A DNA stretch of 64,000 nt from Arthrobacter sp. zg-Y820 (GTDB taxonomy: Bacteria; Actinomycetota; Actinomycetes; Actinomycetales; Micrococcaceae): assembly GCF_030142155.1 (NCBI RefSeq), contig NZ_CP126247.1, positions 744,001 to 808,000 on the forward strand, in the 5' to 3' direction. Within the stretch, counting starts at the first letter, position 1; each line of letters opens with the position of its first letter. A model generated the notes under the pieces. That model saw only the letters and a list, made by a program, of their open reading frames with translations, was not told where the DNA came from and searched no databases. Of this stretch, positions 8,812 through 17,115 are shown in pieces. The position numbers and the translations under genes were made by a program.

Positions 8812-9609
8812 ATGACAATCGGAAACCGAGGCGCCCCGCTGGTGGTGGGTCACCGCGGCAACAGCGGGCTGGCGCCGGAGAACACCGCCGTGGCCTTCGC
8901 GCAGGCCCGGGCGGCGGGCGCGGCCATGGTGGAAACCGATGTGCGCCTCACCGCTGACGGCGAGCTGTTCCTCTTTCACGACGGCACCGGCCGCCGCACC
9001 ACCAATGTGGCGGAGGTCTTTCCGGAGCGTGCCGATGCTCCGATCGTTTCCTTCACCGCTGCGGAACTGCGGCGGCTGGACGCCGGGTCCTGGTTCGGTG
9101 AACAGTTCACCGGGGAGCCGATCCTGTTCCTCTCCGAGCTGCCGGCCACGGTTGGCTTCGGCATGGGCATCAACCTGGAGATCAAGGCTCCGCAGGACTC
9201 ACCCGGCGTGGAGACCGCCCTCGCCGCCGCGCTGACCGGACCGGACTGGGTGCGCCTGCTGGAACACCACCCGGTCACCGTCAGCTCCTTTGACCGGGCA
9301 GCTGTCCGCACCTTCGCCGCGGCCGCTCCCGGTCTGCCGGTGTGGCAGTTGGCGGGGCGGGTTCCGTCGGCACGGTTGCTGGCCCAGCTCGCCGGCCGCG
9401 GTGTGCGGGGAGTGGTGGCCGAGCACCGCTTCCTGACCCAGTCCGGCGCCGCCGCCATCCGGGCGGCGGGCCTGGGCCTGTGGGTCTACACGGTCAATAC
9501 CGTTCCGGAGATGACCCGGGTCATGAACCTGGGCGTGGAGGCAATCATCACTGATTTCCCCGGCACCCTCGTGGAGCTGCTGGACGGCGCGGGTTCCGTC
9601 GCCGGCTAG
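8812..9609 (+). CDS. Glycerophosphodiester phosphodiesterase
   Basis: Hydrolyses glycerophosphodiesters to glycerol-3-phosphate and an alcohol (GDPD family, TIM barrel), 265 aa, with no signal peptide. Catalytic features are HRG at 14-16, PEN at 22-24, ETD with E41 and D43 as metal ligands, FHD with H57 as general acid/base, and the later NLEIKAP acidic strand. The ATG at 8812 is supported by GGAGGGTTAGGGC upstream. It stands alone, convergent with the epimerase gene, and could serve phospholipid head-group recycling. There is no partner transporter nearby. Confidence 0.9.
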   Translation: MTIGNRGAPLVVGHRGNSGLAPENTAVAFAQARAAGAAMVETDVRLTADGELFLFHDGTGRRTTNVAEVFPERADAPIVSFTAAELRRLDAGSWFGEQFTGEPILFLSELPATVGFGMGINLEIKAPQDSPGVETALAAALTGPDWVRLLEHHPVTVSSFDRAAVRTFAAAAPGLPVWQLAGRVPSARLLAQLAGRGVRGVVAEHRFLTQSGAAAIRAAGLGLWVYTVNTVPEMTRVMNLGVEAIITDFPGTLVELLDGAGSVAG

Positions 9610-9660
9610 CGCCCCGACTAGCGCCGCCGGCTAGGTCCGCCGCCGGCTAGGGCAGACTAG
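9601..9660. repeat. CTAG-rich degenerate repeat between convergent genes
   Basis: GCCGGCTAG occurs at 9601-9609 (including the stop of the upstream gene), 9626-9634 and 9642-9650, with two further CTAGs at 9618 and 9657. This gives five CTAG tetranucleotides in about 55 bases. It fills the gap between two converging genes. Confidence 0.6.
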
Positions 9661-10514
9661 GGGTGCCGGACGCCGTCGCCGGCCAGCACCGCCCGGTACC
9701 CTTCCCGGAACGTCGGATAGGCGAACTCGAAACCGGTGCCGCGCAGCCGGGCGTTGGACAGTTTCCGGTTTCCGCCGCGGCTGGATTCAGTGCTGGAGTC
9801 CGCCGGCGCGTCCGGCAGCTCGGCGGCCAGTTCGGCCGCGAGGAACCGCAGCACCTCGGCCAGGTCCACCGGCTCGTCGTCGACGCCCACATACAGCTGC
9901 GCGGGATCCGGTACCGCAGTGGTCAGGTGCACGATGGCCGCCGCGGCGTCGTCCCGGTGGATCCGGTTGGTCGGCTGCGGCCGGTTGGGCACGACGGCGG
10001 TGCCTCCGGTGACGGCATCGATCAGCCGGGTGCGGCCCGGCCCGTAAATGCCTGACAGCCGGAGCACGACGGCGTCTGGCCGGCGCGTGTGCAGCAGTTC
10101 CTCGGCCTCGAGGATCACGGCACCGGTCACCGTCGCCGGGGCGGCCGGCGTTTCCTCGTCCACCACACCGCCGTCGGCGTCGCCGTACACCGCGGTGGAG
10201 GAGACGAACAGGATCCGCCGCGGCCGCACGCCGTCGCGCTCCAGCGCATCCAGGACGTTCGCCGTGCCGTCCACATACGCTGCACGGTAGGCCGATTCAC
10301 TGCGGCTGCCGGCGGCCACGGCGATGACGACGACGCCGGTATCGGCAGGAATCCGCGGCAGCTCGCCGCGGGTCAGGTCGGCGGCCTGGCCGGTGAGCGG
10401 AGCGGGGATTTTCTCCGGGGAACGGCGCCAGCCGAGCACGGAAAAGCCGGCCGCGGCGAACCGCAGGCCGGCTTCCGTGCCCAGATCGCCGCAGCCGGCA
10501 ATCAGGACGGTCAC
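9657..10514 (-). CDS. NAD(P)-binding epimerase/dehydratase-like protein (extended SDR)
   Basis: A 285-aa Rossmann protein of the extended/atypical SDR group that includes YeeZ. The nucleotide loop is GCGDLGTEAG (7-16), and SSTAVYGD with Y110 is the equivalent of the active-site tyrosine strand. LSGIYGPGR and IHRDDAAAAIVHL follow, as in nucleoside-sugar epimerases. The substrate cannot be named. The GTG start at 10514 lies nine bases after the DJ-1-like gene stop. It is the last gene of the aldo/keto reductase - DJ-1 - epimerase operon, which suggests a role in handling reactive carbonyls rather than in sugar nucleotides. Confidence 0.8.
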   Translation of the reverse strand: MTVLIAGCGDLGTEAGLRFAAAGFSVLGWRRSPEKIPAPLTGQAADLTRGELPRIPADTGVVVIAVAAGSRSESAYRAAYVDGTANVLDALERDGVRPRRILFVSSTAVYGDADGGVVDEETPAAPATVTGAVILEAEELLHTRRPDAVVLRLSGIYGPGRTRLIDAVTGGTAVVPNRPQPTNRIHRDDAAAAIVHLTTAVPDPAQLYVGVDDEPVDLAEVLRFLAAELAAELPDAPADSSTESSRGGNRKLSNARLRGTGFEFAYPTFREGYRAVLAGDGVRHP

Positions 10515-10523
10515 AGTGGGCTT

Positions 10524-11225
10524 CTACTCGGCCAGTGCGGCGAGGACGGCCTTGGCCACGTCTTCGCTGGACTGCGGGTTCTGGCCGGAAATCAGGTTCC
10601 GGTCGCGGACCACGAAGCTGGACCAGGCGGGGCCGGTTTCCACTTCGGCGCCCTTGTTGCGCAGCACTTCCTCGACGAACCAGGGGGTGTTCTCCCCGGT
10701 GCCGCCATTGAGTTCTTCCTCATCGGTGAAGACGGTCATCTTGCGGCCGGCAAAAACGAAGTCGCCGTTCTCCGTCTCGGCGCTCAGCAAGCCTGCCGGG
10801 CCGTGACAGAACGGAGCGATGATCTTTCCGTCGGTGTCGGCTGCAATCAGAATCCGGCCCAGGTCCTTGTCGGAGGCCAGGTCGGACATGGGGCCGTGCC
10901 CGCCCGGCATGATCACGGCGTCGTACTCCGCCGGATCCGCGTCAGCCAGGGTCAGCGGAGCGGAGAGCTCGGCGTCGATGAACGAGAGGTAGTTGGTGAA
11001 GGCCACGGCCTTTTCCTCGCCGCCGGCGGACGCCGGGTCCAGGCTGACCTGGTCAACGGTGGGCTTGACGCCGTTCGGGGTGGCGATGCGGACGGTGTGG
11101 CCGGCTTCACGCAGGACGCGGTGGGATTCCACGAGTTCCTCGGCCCAGTAGCCGGTGGGATGCTCGCTGCCGTCCTTCATCGTGAGTGAATCGGCTGCTG
11201 AAACGACCATGAGGATGTTAGCCAT
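10524..11225 (-). CDS. DJ-1/PfpI family protein (Hsp31-like, glyoxalase III type)
   Basis: A 233-aa class I glutamine-amidotransferase-like protein. The nucleophile elbow APFCHGPAGLL carries C140 next to H141, and IMPGGHGPM precedes it. The acidic partner is expected in the GYWAEEL segment near residue 29. Relatives detoxify methylglyoxal without glutathione or act as deglycases or chaperones. The start is ATG at 11225, because GGAGA lies at the right distance and the protein then begins on strand 1 (MANILMVVSA). The frame runs on upstream but without sense. Its position between an aldo/keto reductase and an epimerase supports a carbonyl-stress role. Confidence 0.88.
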   Translation of the reverse strand: MANILMVVSAADSLTMKDGSEHPTGYWAEELVESHRVLREAGHTVRIATPNGVKPTVDQVSLDPASAGGEEKAVAFTNYLSFIDAELSAPLTLADADPAEYDAVIMPGGHGPMSDLASDKDLGRILIAADTDGKIIAPFCHGPAGLLSAETENGDFVFAGRKMTVFTDEEELNGGTGENTPWFVEEVLRNKGAEVETGPAWSSFVVRDRNLISGQNPQSSEDVAKAVLAALAE

Positions 11226-11317
11226 GGGAAGGTCTCCTTCGGTGGGGGAAAAGTGGGGGAAGGTGGGGAAATGGTGGTGCGTGTGCCGGGCGGGTGGTGC
11301 GCTGCCGCGGCGGGTGC

Positions 11318-12199
11318 CTACTTGCCGGAAGCGCTCTTGCTGGCGGCGTCGAGCTCGGCGTACGTGGCGTCGTCGAGCACCAGGTCCGCGGCGGCGAGGT
11401 TTTCCTCGAGGTGCTTGATGGAGCCGGTGCCCGGGATCGGCATGATCACGGGGGAGCGGCGCAGCAGCCAGGCCAGGGCCACCTGGGAATCGGTGGCGTT
11501 CAGGCGCTGCGCGGCTTCGGCCACGGGGCCGCCCGGCTGGGCCAGTTCGCCGGCGGAGATCGGAGCCCACGGAATGAAGCCGATGCCGTTGGCCTCGGCG
11601 TATTCCAGCACGTCCTCGGAGGAGCGGTCGGTGAGGTTGTAGCGGTTCTGCACAGTGGAGACGGTGAAGTACTTGTCGGCGGCCTTGAGCTGCTCCACCG
11701 AAACCTGGGACAGGCCCAGGGCCTTGATCTTGCCTTCCTGCTGCAGGTCGCGCATCACGGCGAACTGCTCTTCGGCCGGAACCTCGGGGTCGATGCGGTG
11801 CAGCTGGAACAGATCCAGGGAATCCACCTTGAGCTTGCGCAGGCTCAGTTCGACCTGCTGGCGCAGGTACTCCGGGCGGCCCAGGGGCACCCAGACGTCA
11901 GGTCCGGTGCGGGCAAAGCCGGCCTTGGTGGCGATGCGAACGCCGTCGGGATACGGATACAGCGCCTCGGCGATGATCTCCTCGCTGACGTTGGGGCCGT
12001 AGGAATCGGCGGTGTCGATGAAGTCAACACCCAGCTCCACGGCCCGGCGGACGACGTCGACGGCGGTGCCGCGGCTTTCGGGCTCGCCCCAGATGCCGGG
12101 GCCCACGATGCGCATGGCGCCGAAGCCAAGACGGCGGACCGTGCCCAGGTCCTTGAGATCAATGGTCAGGGGGACGGGGGTTACGCTCTGCTCTGTCAT
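11318..12199 (-). CDS. Aldo/keto reductase
   Basis: NADPH-dependent reductase of the AKR superfamily, 293 aa. The catalytic tetrad is complete: D62 and Y67 in [11 protein letters not shown]92 in IATKAGF, H134 in [27 protein letters not shown] near the C-terminus binds the cofactor. The ATG at 12199 gives the normal family length. The open frame continues upstream through the CCCT repeat, but only because that repeat is stop-free. It is the first gene of a three-gene operon with a DJ-1-like protein and an epimerase, and its promoter region contains the (CCCT)11 tract. Confidence 0.9.
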   Translation of the reverse strand: MTEQSVTPVPLTIDLKDLGTVRRLGFGAMRIVGPGIWGEPESRGTAVDVVRRAVELGVDFIDTADSYGPNVSEEIIAEALYPYPDGVRIATKAGFARTGPDVWVPLGRPEYLRQQVELSLRKLKVDSLDLFQLHRIDPEVPAEEQFAVMRDLQQEGKIKALGLSQVSVEQLKAADKYFTVSTVQNRYNLTDRSSEDVLEYAEANGIGFIPWAPISAGELAQPGGPVAEAAQRLNATDSQVALAWLLRRSPVIMPIPGTGSIKHLEENLAAADLVLDDATYAELDAASKSASGK

Positions 12200-12255
12200 A
12201 TAGGCGGCAACACGGGCTGCCGCGGGCTTATTCCTCAGCACACTGAGGTTTCGTT

Positions 12256-12299
12256 CCCTCCCTCCCTCCCTCCCTCCCTCCCTCCCTCCCTCCCTCCCT
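12256..12299. repeat. Perfect tetranucleotide microsatellite, (CCCT)11
   Basis: Eleven uninterrupted copies of CCCT (AGGG on the minus strand), followed by a decayed CCT-CT. It lies 57 bases upstream of the aldo/keto reductase start and 90 bases upstream of the divergent VOC gene. Tracts of this purity are rare in high-GC chromosomes and usually change length by slippage. The AGGG strand also meets the pattern for a G-quadruplex. Confidence 0.9.
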
Positions 12300-12388
12300 C
12301 CTCTCGCGGAGGTTTCCGGAGCGGTCGCGGACCGTATCTGACCGCGGCACCGTTCCCCGCCGTCGTCGGCGGTTCTACCGTGGATGCC

Positions 12389-12781
12389 ATGGACTGGAAA
12401 ATTGAGCTGGTACCCGTGCCGGTCTCCAACGTGGATGCCTCCAAGGCGTTCTACGTGGACCAAGTGGGATTCAACGCTGACTACGACGAACGCATTAGTC
12501 CGGAACTGCGGTTTGTGCAGCTGACGCCGCCGGGATCTGCGTGTTCGGTGGTGATCGGTCCGGGGACAACGGACATGGTGCCCGGAACCCAGCGGATCCA
12601 GATCGTGGTGCCCAACGCCGCCGAGGCGCGGCAGCACCTGGTGGACCACGGCATTGAGGCCAGCGACATTGCGCCGCTGGACTGGGGCACGTTCGTCTAC
12701 TTCAGCGATCCGGACGGCAACCAATGGTCGCTGCAGGAGCTTCCGGAAATCGCCCCGGCGCTGCCGTCGGACTCCTCCTGA
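12389..12781 (+). CDS. VOC-family (glyoxalase/bleomycin-resistance fold) protein
   Basis: A 130-aa single-domain vicinal-oxygen-chelate protein with the paired beta-alpha-beta repeats. It starts [19 protein letters not shown] and ends [17 protein letters not shown], where a glutamate in the last strand is the usual metal ligand. The first repeat has valine where a histidine ligand often stands, so catalysis is not certain and a binding or resistance role is possible. The ATG at 12389 is the only start that removes the repeat-encoded proline/serine peptide. It is divergent from the carbonyl-stress operon, which fits glyoxalase-like chemistry. Confidence 0.82.
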   Translation: MDWKIELVPVPVSNVDASKAFYVDQVGFNADYDERISPELRFVQLTPPGSACSVVIGPGTTDMVPGTQRIQIVVPNAAEARQHLVDHGIEASDIAPLDWGTFVYFSDPDGNQWSLQELPEIAPALPSDSS

Positions 12782-12845
12782 CGGGGACTCTTTGCAGTGT
12801 TACGGGCAGGGAGGCAGCCCACCCGCCCCCGACTAGGATCGAGGG

Positions 12846-13517
12846 ATGGCCCTTACGGATGACGCGATAACCAAGATCAAGGACATGATCATCGGCGGAG
12901 AGCTGTCCCCGGGGGACCGGCTGCCGCCCGAGAAGGAACTCAGCGAGCAATTGGGTCTGTCCCGCAACTCGCTGCGGGAAGCGGTCAAGGCGTTGGAAGC
13001 CGTCCGGGTATTGGACGTCCGGCGAGGCGACGGCACATACGTCACCAGCCTTGAGCCTCGGCTGCTGCAGGAATCCACCGCGTTCATGGTGGACCTGCAT
13101 TCGGACACCTCGCTGGTGGAGCTCTTCGAAGTCCGGCGCATCCTGGAATCCTCGGCTGCAGGCATGGCGGCCAGACGGATCACCCAAGCGGAGCTGGCCG
13201 GATTGGAGGCGGACATCGCAGGCGTGGACGCGGGATCCGTGGATGACCTCATCGAGCATGACCTGCGGTTCCACGAGAGCATTGCCGACGCCGCGGGCAA
13301 CGGCTACCTCTGCGGGCTGCTTTCAGGCCTGAACAGTCGAACGGTCCGGGCACGGATCTGGCGCGGCCTCACAGAGCAGGGCGCGGTGGAACGCACTCTG
13401 GCGGAGCACAGGAGCATCGTCGCGGCCCTGCGGTCGGGGGACGCAGAATTGGCGCGCGCCGCCACCATGCTGCACGTGAGCGGCGTGGAACAGTGGGTCA
13501 AGGAGGCGCTCGGCTGA
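12846..13517 (+). CDS. FCD-domain GntR regulator, probable L-fucose pathway repressor
   Basis: A 223-aa FadR-subfamily regulator. The winged HTH is at residues 1-70 (LPPEKELSEQLGLSRNSLREAVKALE, then the wing VRRGDGTYV). An all-helical FCD effector domain follows, with the metal-binding pattern D and H in EHDLRFHESIADAAGN and a later AEHRSIVAAL. It converges on the fucose catabolic operon and ends at a shared terminator (13551-13584). FCD proteins of this type usually sense a sugar acid of the adjacent pathway, here plausibly L-fuconate or KDF. A likely target is the inverted repeat at 20455-20480. Both the effector and the target are inference. Confidence 0.88.
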   Translation: MALTDDAITKIKDMIIGGELSPGDRLPPEKELSEQLGLSRNSLREAVKALEAVRVLDVRRGDGTYVTSLEPRLLQESTAFMVDLHSDTSLVELFEVRRILESSAAGMAARRITQAELAGLEADIAGVDAGSVDDLIEHDLRFHESIADAAGNGYLCGLLSGLNSRTVRARIWRGLTEQGAVERTLAEHRSIVAALRSGDAELARAATMLHVSGVEQWVKEALG

Positions 13518-13550
13518 CAGACGCCAGCCGCGTAAGTCGGGCTGGTCAAA

Positions 13551-13584
13551 CGGGAAGGTCCGGTGCGCGCACCGGACCTTCCCG
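13551..13584. terminator. Strong hairpin terminator between convergent genes
   Basis: A 34-bp perfect palindrome with 17-bp arms (left arm CGGGAAGGTCCGGTGCG) and no unpaired loop base. On the plus strand it is directly followed by TTTTT, so it ends the GntR transcript. On the minus strand three T residues follow, so it can also end the fucose operon transcript. Confidence 0.9.
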
Positions 13585-13607
13585 TTTTTACGTCTTGAGG
13601 GGTGAGG

Positions 13608-14366
13608 CTACGCGCCGACGGGCCTCAGCCGCAGACCGTCCATGCCACCGTCGACCGCCAGGCAAACGCCTGCGGTGGACTTGTTCCGAGGACTGGCCAG
13701 GTAACAGATCGCCTCGGCGACCTCTTCGGGCTCCACCATCCGGCCGTGCGGCTGGCGGGCGTTCAGTGCTGTCCGCTCCGCCTCGGGATCAGCGGCTTTG
13801 CTCAGCAGCCCCCCGATCCACGGAGTGTTGGCCGTGCCGGGGCTGACGCAGTTCACCCGGATCCCTTCGCGGATGTGGTCGGCGGCCATCGCCAGCGTCA
13901 TGGAGCGGATGGCACCCTTACTCGCGGAATACAGTACCCGCTCTGGCAGCCCGGCTGCAGCGGCAATCGAGGAGGTGTTCACAATCGCAGCATGCGCTGA
14001 TTCGCGCAGGTAGGGCAGCGCCTCACGGGATACCCGGGCCACGGACAGCACGTTCACGTTCAGAACGCGGGCCCATTCGTCGTCGTCATTCGCCGCGACG
14101 TCGCCCTGGGCGCCAATGCCCGCGTTATTGACGACGACGTCGATGCCTCCCAGCACCCGGGCGGCCTCGGCGACGGCGGAGCGCACGGAATCGGAATCCC
14201 CGACGTCGCAGCGGATTCCCACCGCCCCTGCGGGCGCCTGTTCCGGACGCAGGTCCAGGACGCCAACCTTTGCACCCGACTCCAGCAAGCGCTGCACCGT
14301 TGCTGCCCCGATGCCGGAGGCTCCGCCGGTGACGATCGCTGCCAGTCCCTCAAATTCCGCTGCCAT
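13608..14366 (-). CDS. SDR dehydrogenase, probable 2-keto-3-deoxy-L-fuconate dehydrogenase
   Basis: Classical short-chain dehydrogenase, 252 aa. The cofactor loop is TGGASGIG (13-20), and D38 at the end of strand 2 points to NAD. NNAG is at 80-83 and the active site is S132/S133, Y146 and K150 (YSASK). In this operon it should oxidise 2-keto-3-deoxy-L-fuconate to the 2,4-diketo acid, the step before hydrolytic cleavage. The evidence for that substrate is position, because all other steps of the route are encoded beside it. Its ATG overlaps the stop of the FAH-family gene by one base (TAATG), so the two are translationally coupled. It is the last gene of the operon. Confidence 0.85.
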   Translation of the reverse strand: MAAEFEGLAAIVTGGASGIGAATVQRLLESGAKVGVLDLRPEQAPAGAVGIRCDVGDSDSVRSAVAEAARVLGGIDVVVNNAGIGAQGDVAANDDDEWARVLNVNVLSVARVSREALPYLRESAHAAIVNTSSIAAAAGLPERVLYSASKGAIRSMTLAMAADHIREGIRVNCVSPGTANTPWIGGLLSKAADPEAERTALNARQPHGRMVEPEEVAEAICYLASPRNKSTAGVCLAVDGGMDGLRLRPVGA

Positions 14367-15220
14367 TACTTGCCCGCCTCAATCCGGTTGTACTCCTGGC
14401 GCTGTTTGCCCAGCCCCTCGATTTCAATCTCGGTGACGTCCCCGGCCTGCAGGTAAGGGAAGCGTCCGGAGAAGGCAACGCCCTCCGGGGTGCCGGTGCA
14501 GATGATGTCGCCCGGCTCGAGTTGCATGTACTGGGAGAGGTCGCGGACGATATCCGTCACGGAGAAGATCATGTCCCGGGTGGACGAGTCCTGCCGCGGC
14601 TCCCCATTGACCCAACTGCGCAGCCGCAGGTCCGCGGGATCAATGCTGTCGGCTGTGCGGAGCACCGGTCCGGCGGGCAGGAAATCCTTCACGCATTTGC
14701 CCTTGCTCCACTGACCGCCGGAGACGTCCATCTGGTAGCTCCGCTCCGAAAGGTCGTTCACCGTCATGTACCCGCCGATGGCGTCAGCGGCCTCGGCATC
14801 GGACTGCAGGTAAGCGGCGGGCTTGCCGATGACGATGGCCAGTTCCACTTCCCAGTCGGTTTTTTCCGAGGCCGGCGGGATGCCCACGGCGTCGTAGGGC
14901 CCGGTCAGCGTGTTCGGCGTCTTGAGGAAGACAATCGGGTGCGTCGGCGGCTGCGCACCGGATTCCGCGGCGTGCGCGGCGTAGTTCTGACCGATGCAGA
15001 TGATCGCCGAGGGACGGGCGACCGGAGCGCCGATCCGCTGCCCGGCCGGGTTGACGGCGGTCAGCTCGCCGGCCGCGAGAGCTTGGGCCACCCGCGCCGG
15101 GCCCTCGGACCAGAAGTCGGGATCGATGTCCGCGACAATGCCGGCCAGCGAGTAGGAGGTGCCGTTCTCCACGACAACGGGGGTTTCCGAGCCCTTGGGC
15201 CCGATGCGCATGAATTCCAT
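14366..15220 (-). CDS. FAH-family hydrolase, probable 2,4-diketo-3-deoxy-L-fuconate hydrolase
   Basis: Fumarylacetoacetase-fold hydrolase, 284 aa. Metal ligands are E124 and E126 in DWEVELAIVIG and D156 in MTVNDLSER, with IGQNYAAHA ahead of them and the conserved GDIICTGTPEGVAF near the end. Close relatives cleave 2,4-diketo-3-deoxy-L-fuconate or -rhamnonate to pyruvate and L-lactate, and that reaction closes the pathway encoded here. The N-terminal 60 residues form the small lid domain typical of the long forms. It lies 60 bases after the L-fucose dehydrogenase gene, with AGGAA as ribosome site. The sugar-acid specificity is inferred from context. Confidence 0.87.
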   Translation of the reverse strand: MEFMRIGPKGSETPVVVENGTSYSLAGIVADIDPDFWSEGPARVAQALAAGELTAVNPAGQRIGAPVARPSAIICIGQNYAAHAAESGAQPPTHPIVFLKTPNTLTGPYDAVGIPPASEKTDWEVELAIVIGKPAAYLQSDAEAADAIGGYMTVNDLSERSYQMDVSGGQWSKGKCVKDFLPAGPVLRTADSIDPADLRLRSWVNGEPRQDSSTRDMIFSVTDIVRDLSQYMQLEPGDIICTGTPEGVAFSGRFPYLQAGDVTEIEIEGLGKQRQEYNRIEAGK

Positions 15221-15280
15221 AAGGTTCCTGTTCGATCGATGGTGCGTTGGTTCAGCCGGTGGTGTGTGGGCAGGTTTTGG

Positions 15281-16246
15281 TCAGCGGATGAAACCGAGGG
15301 CGGCTGCATCGGCCCAGAATTGTTCGGGGATGGCGGCGCCGCTCAGGGCAACATTTTGTTCCACCTGTTCCGCCGTGCGCATGCCCAGGACGATGGCGGC
15401 CACCGCCGGTTCCCGATAAGGGAAGGCGAGGGCAACTGCGGGAAGCGTGGTGTCGTGCTTCTCCGCCAGATCGGCCAGGGCATTGGCACGCTCCAACATC
15501 TCCGGCGGCGCGGGGGCGTAGTTGTAAGTGGCGTCGGGGGCCGGCCGGTCCTTGGACAGCAGCCCGGAGTTGAAAACGCCCACGTCCACAATGCCCACCC
15601 CGCGCTCGCGGCAGGCGCTTATCAGGTTCCCGGCGGCGGCCTGTTCCAGCAGCGTGTAGCGGCCCGCAAGCATGACGACGTCGACGTCGGTCTCCCGGAC
15701 AAAGCGTTCCAGCATCGCCGACTGGTTCATCCCGGCGCCGTAGGCACCGATCACGCCCTGGTCCCGAAGCTCTGACAGGGCAGGAACGGCGCCGGCCACT
15801 GCCTCGTCCCAGTGTTCGTCCGGGTCGTGGATGTACACCACGTCCAAGCGGTCCGTGTTCAGCCGGACCAGGCTCTCCTCAATGGAGCGCAGCACTCCGT
15901 CGCGGGTGTAGTCATAGATCCGGGTGAGGTCATCGGGTACGTCAAAGCCCTCCGTGTCCCTGCCCCCGGGTGCCGGGTTGGGGCGAAGCAGCCGCCCCAC
16001 CTTGCTGGATAGCAGATAGCTGTCCCGGGGTTTTCCGGACAGCACCTGCCCAAGCCGGCGTTCAGCCAGTCCCAGGCCATAGTGGGGTGCGGTGTCGAAG
16101 TGCCGGATGCCCTGCTGCCACGCTGTTTCGACGGCGTCCAGAGCCTCGGCGTCTGGTACGGCACGGTAGAGGTTGCCGATGGGGGCTGCGCCGAAGCCCA
16201 GCGCGCCGGTGCTCCGGATGCGCTCCACGGTTTGGTTTTCACTCAT
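15281..16246 (-). CDS. Aldo/keto reductase, probable L-fucose dehydrogenase
   Basis: A 321-aa AKR that should oxidise L-fucose to L-fucono-lactone (D-threo-aldose 1-dehydrogenase type). The tetrad is D51 and Y56 in HFDTAPHYG, K82 in LLSSKVG and H140 in VVYIHDPDE. The GFGAAPIGNLY opening and the YDYTRDGVLRSIEESL segment are typical of the galactose/fucose dehydrogenase branch. Its start overlaps the end of the lactonase gene by eight bases. With FucU before it and the lactonase beside it, the substrate assignment is strong, although other 6-deoxy or galacto sugars could also be oxidised. Confidence 0.87.
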   Translation of the reverse strand: MSENQTVERIRSTGALGFGAAPIGNLYRAVPDAEALDAVETAWQQGIRHFDTAPHYGLGLAERRLGQVLSGKPRDSYLLSSKVGRLLRPNPAPGGRDTEGFDVPDDLTRIYDYTRDGVLRSIEESLVRLNTDRLDVVYIHDPDEHWDEAVAGAVPALSELRDQGVIGAYGAGMNQSAMLERFVRETDVDVVMLAGRYTLLEQAAAGNLISACRERGVGIVDVGVFNSGLLSKDRPAPDATYNYAPAPPEMLERANALADLAEKHDTTLPAVALAFPYREPAVAAIVLGMRTAEQVEQNVALSGAAIPEQFWADAAALGFIR

Positions 16247-17114
16247 GCGTTGTTCCTGCTTTCATGTAAATCCGTTCGGCGTTGCCTTCGGCAACAGCTT
16301 CGCGGTCCGGTGCGCTGAGCACGCAGAGCGTATCCTCCAGCAGCAAGGTCCACCAGCTCGCATAGGTGTCCCGCGGTGCCCGGGCCGTGGACACCGGCCA
16401 GTCACTGCCCAAGAGCAGCCGGCCCGGGTCCGCGATCTCCAGGGCCGCGGCCAGGAACGGTCGTATCTGTGCTTCGAGCGGTCTCTCCGGAGCGGCCTCC
16501 GGCGCAAGTCCCGAAATTTTGACCGTCACATTGGGGCAGTCCGCCAGCCGCTGCAGGTCCCGCGCCCAGGGTCCGACGACGCCGGAAGCCACCGGGGGCT
16601 TGCCCAGATGGTCCAGCACAATGGTCAGTTCGGGAACCTGCCGGGCGAAGGCTTCCAGCTCCGGGAGCTGACCTGAGCGAACGGTGGCATCAAAAACCAA
16701 TCCGGCAGCGGCCACTGCCCTTGCACCGGCAATCATGGCCGGTGCAACGAGGGCACCGGGTTCCAGCGACTGGAAATTACGCCGGACGCCGCGCACCAGC
16801 GGAATCCGGCTTAGCCGGTCCAGCTCCGTGGACAGGCGGGTGTCGTCCTCCAGCGTCACTGCCGCCACGACCGCACCGATCCGGGGATCCCGCCGGGCCT
16901 GGTCCTGCAGCCACAGGGTTTCGTCCACGGCCTGATCGGAACGACAGCCGGCTTCAACGAGCACTATTTTCCGCACCGGCGACATGTCCGCGTCCAGCCC
17001 TGGGCACAGATCGGCGGCCAGACGGGGGACGTTCAGGACCGGACGGTCCTCCAGCCATGGGTAGGAAAACCGCCGCGGATCCCAGAAATGGACGTGGGTG
17101 TCCGTGATCCGCAC
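16239..17114 (-). CDS. Amidohydrolase family L-fuconolactonase
   Basis: A 291-aa TIM-barrel metal hydrolase of the COG3618 lactonase group. It opens THVHFWDP (H7, H9), continues with FDATVRSGQLPEL, LDHLGKPP (H169), VKISGLAPEA and GSDWPVS (D238), the full ligand set in order. It hydrolyses L-fucono-1,5-lactone to L-fuconate. The GTG start at 17114 is one base after the FucU stop, and its own end overlaps the dehydrogenase start, so it is tightly coupled to both. The family also includes other sugar lactonases, but the operon content makes fuconolactone the best substrate. Confidence 0.88.
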   Translation of the reverse strand: MRITDTHVHFWDPRRFSYPWLEDRPVLNVPRLAADLCPGLDADMSPVRKIVLVEAGCRSDQAVDETLWLQDQARRDPRIGAVVAAVTLEDDTRLSTELDRLSRIPLVRGVRRNFQSLEPGALVAPAMIAGARAVAAAGLVFDATVRSGQLPELEAFARQVPELTIVLDHLGKPPVASGVVGPWARDLQRLADCPNVTVKISGLAPEAAPERPLEAQIRPFLAAALEIADPGRLLLGSDWPVSTARAPRDTYASWWTLLLEDTLCVLSAPDREAVAEGNAERIYMKAGTTHE

Positions 17115-17115
17115 G

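Noticed and set aside
12235..12444. Short minus-strand frame through the CCCT repeat
   Set aside because: It is open only because the tetranucleotide repeat has no stop in that frame; the product is a REGG/GREGG run.
12846..13517. GntR gene as the regulator of the lactate genes
   Set aside because: It is a possible FCD protein for that role, but the 24239-24988 protein lies between the lactate targets while this one adjoins the fucose operon.
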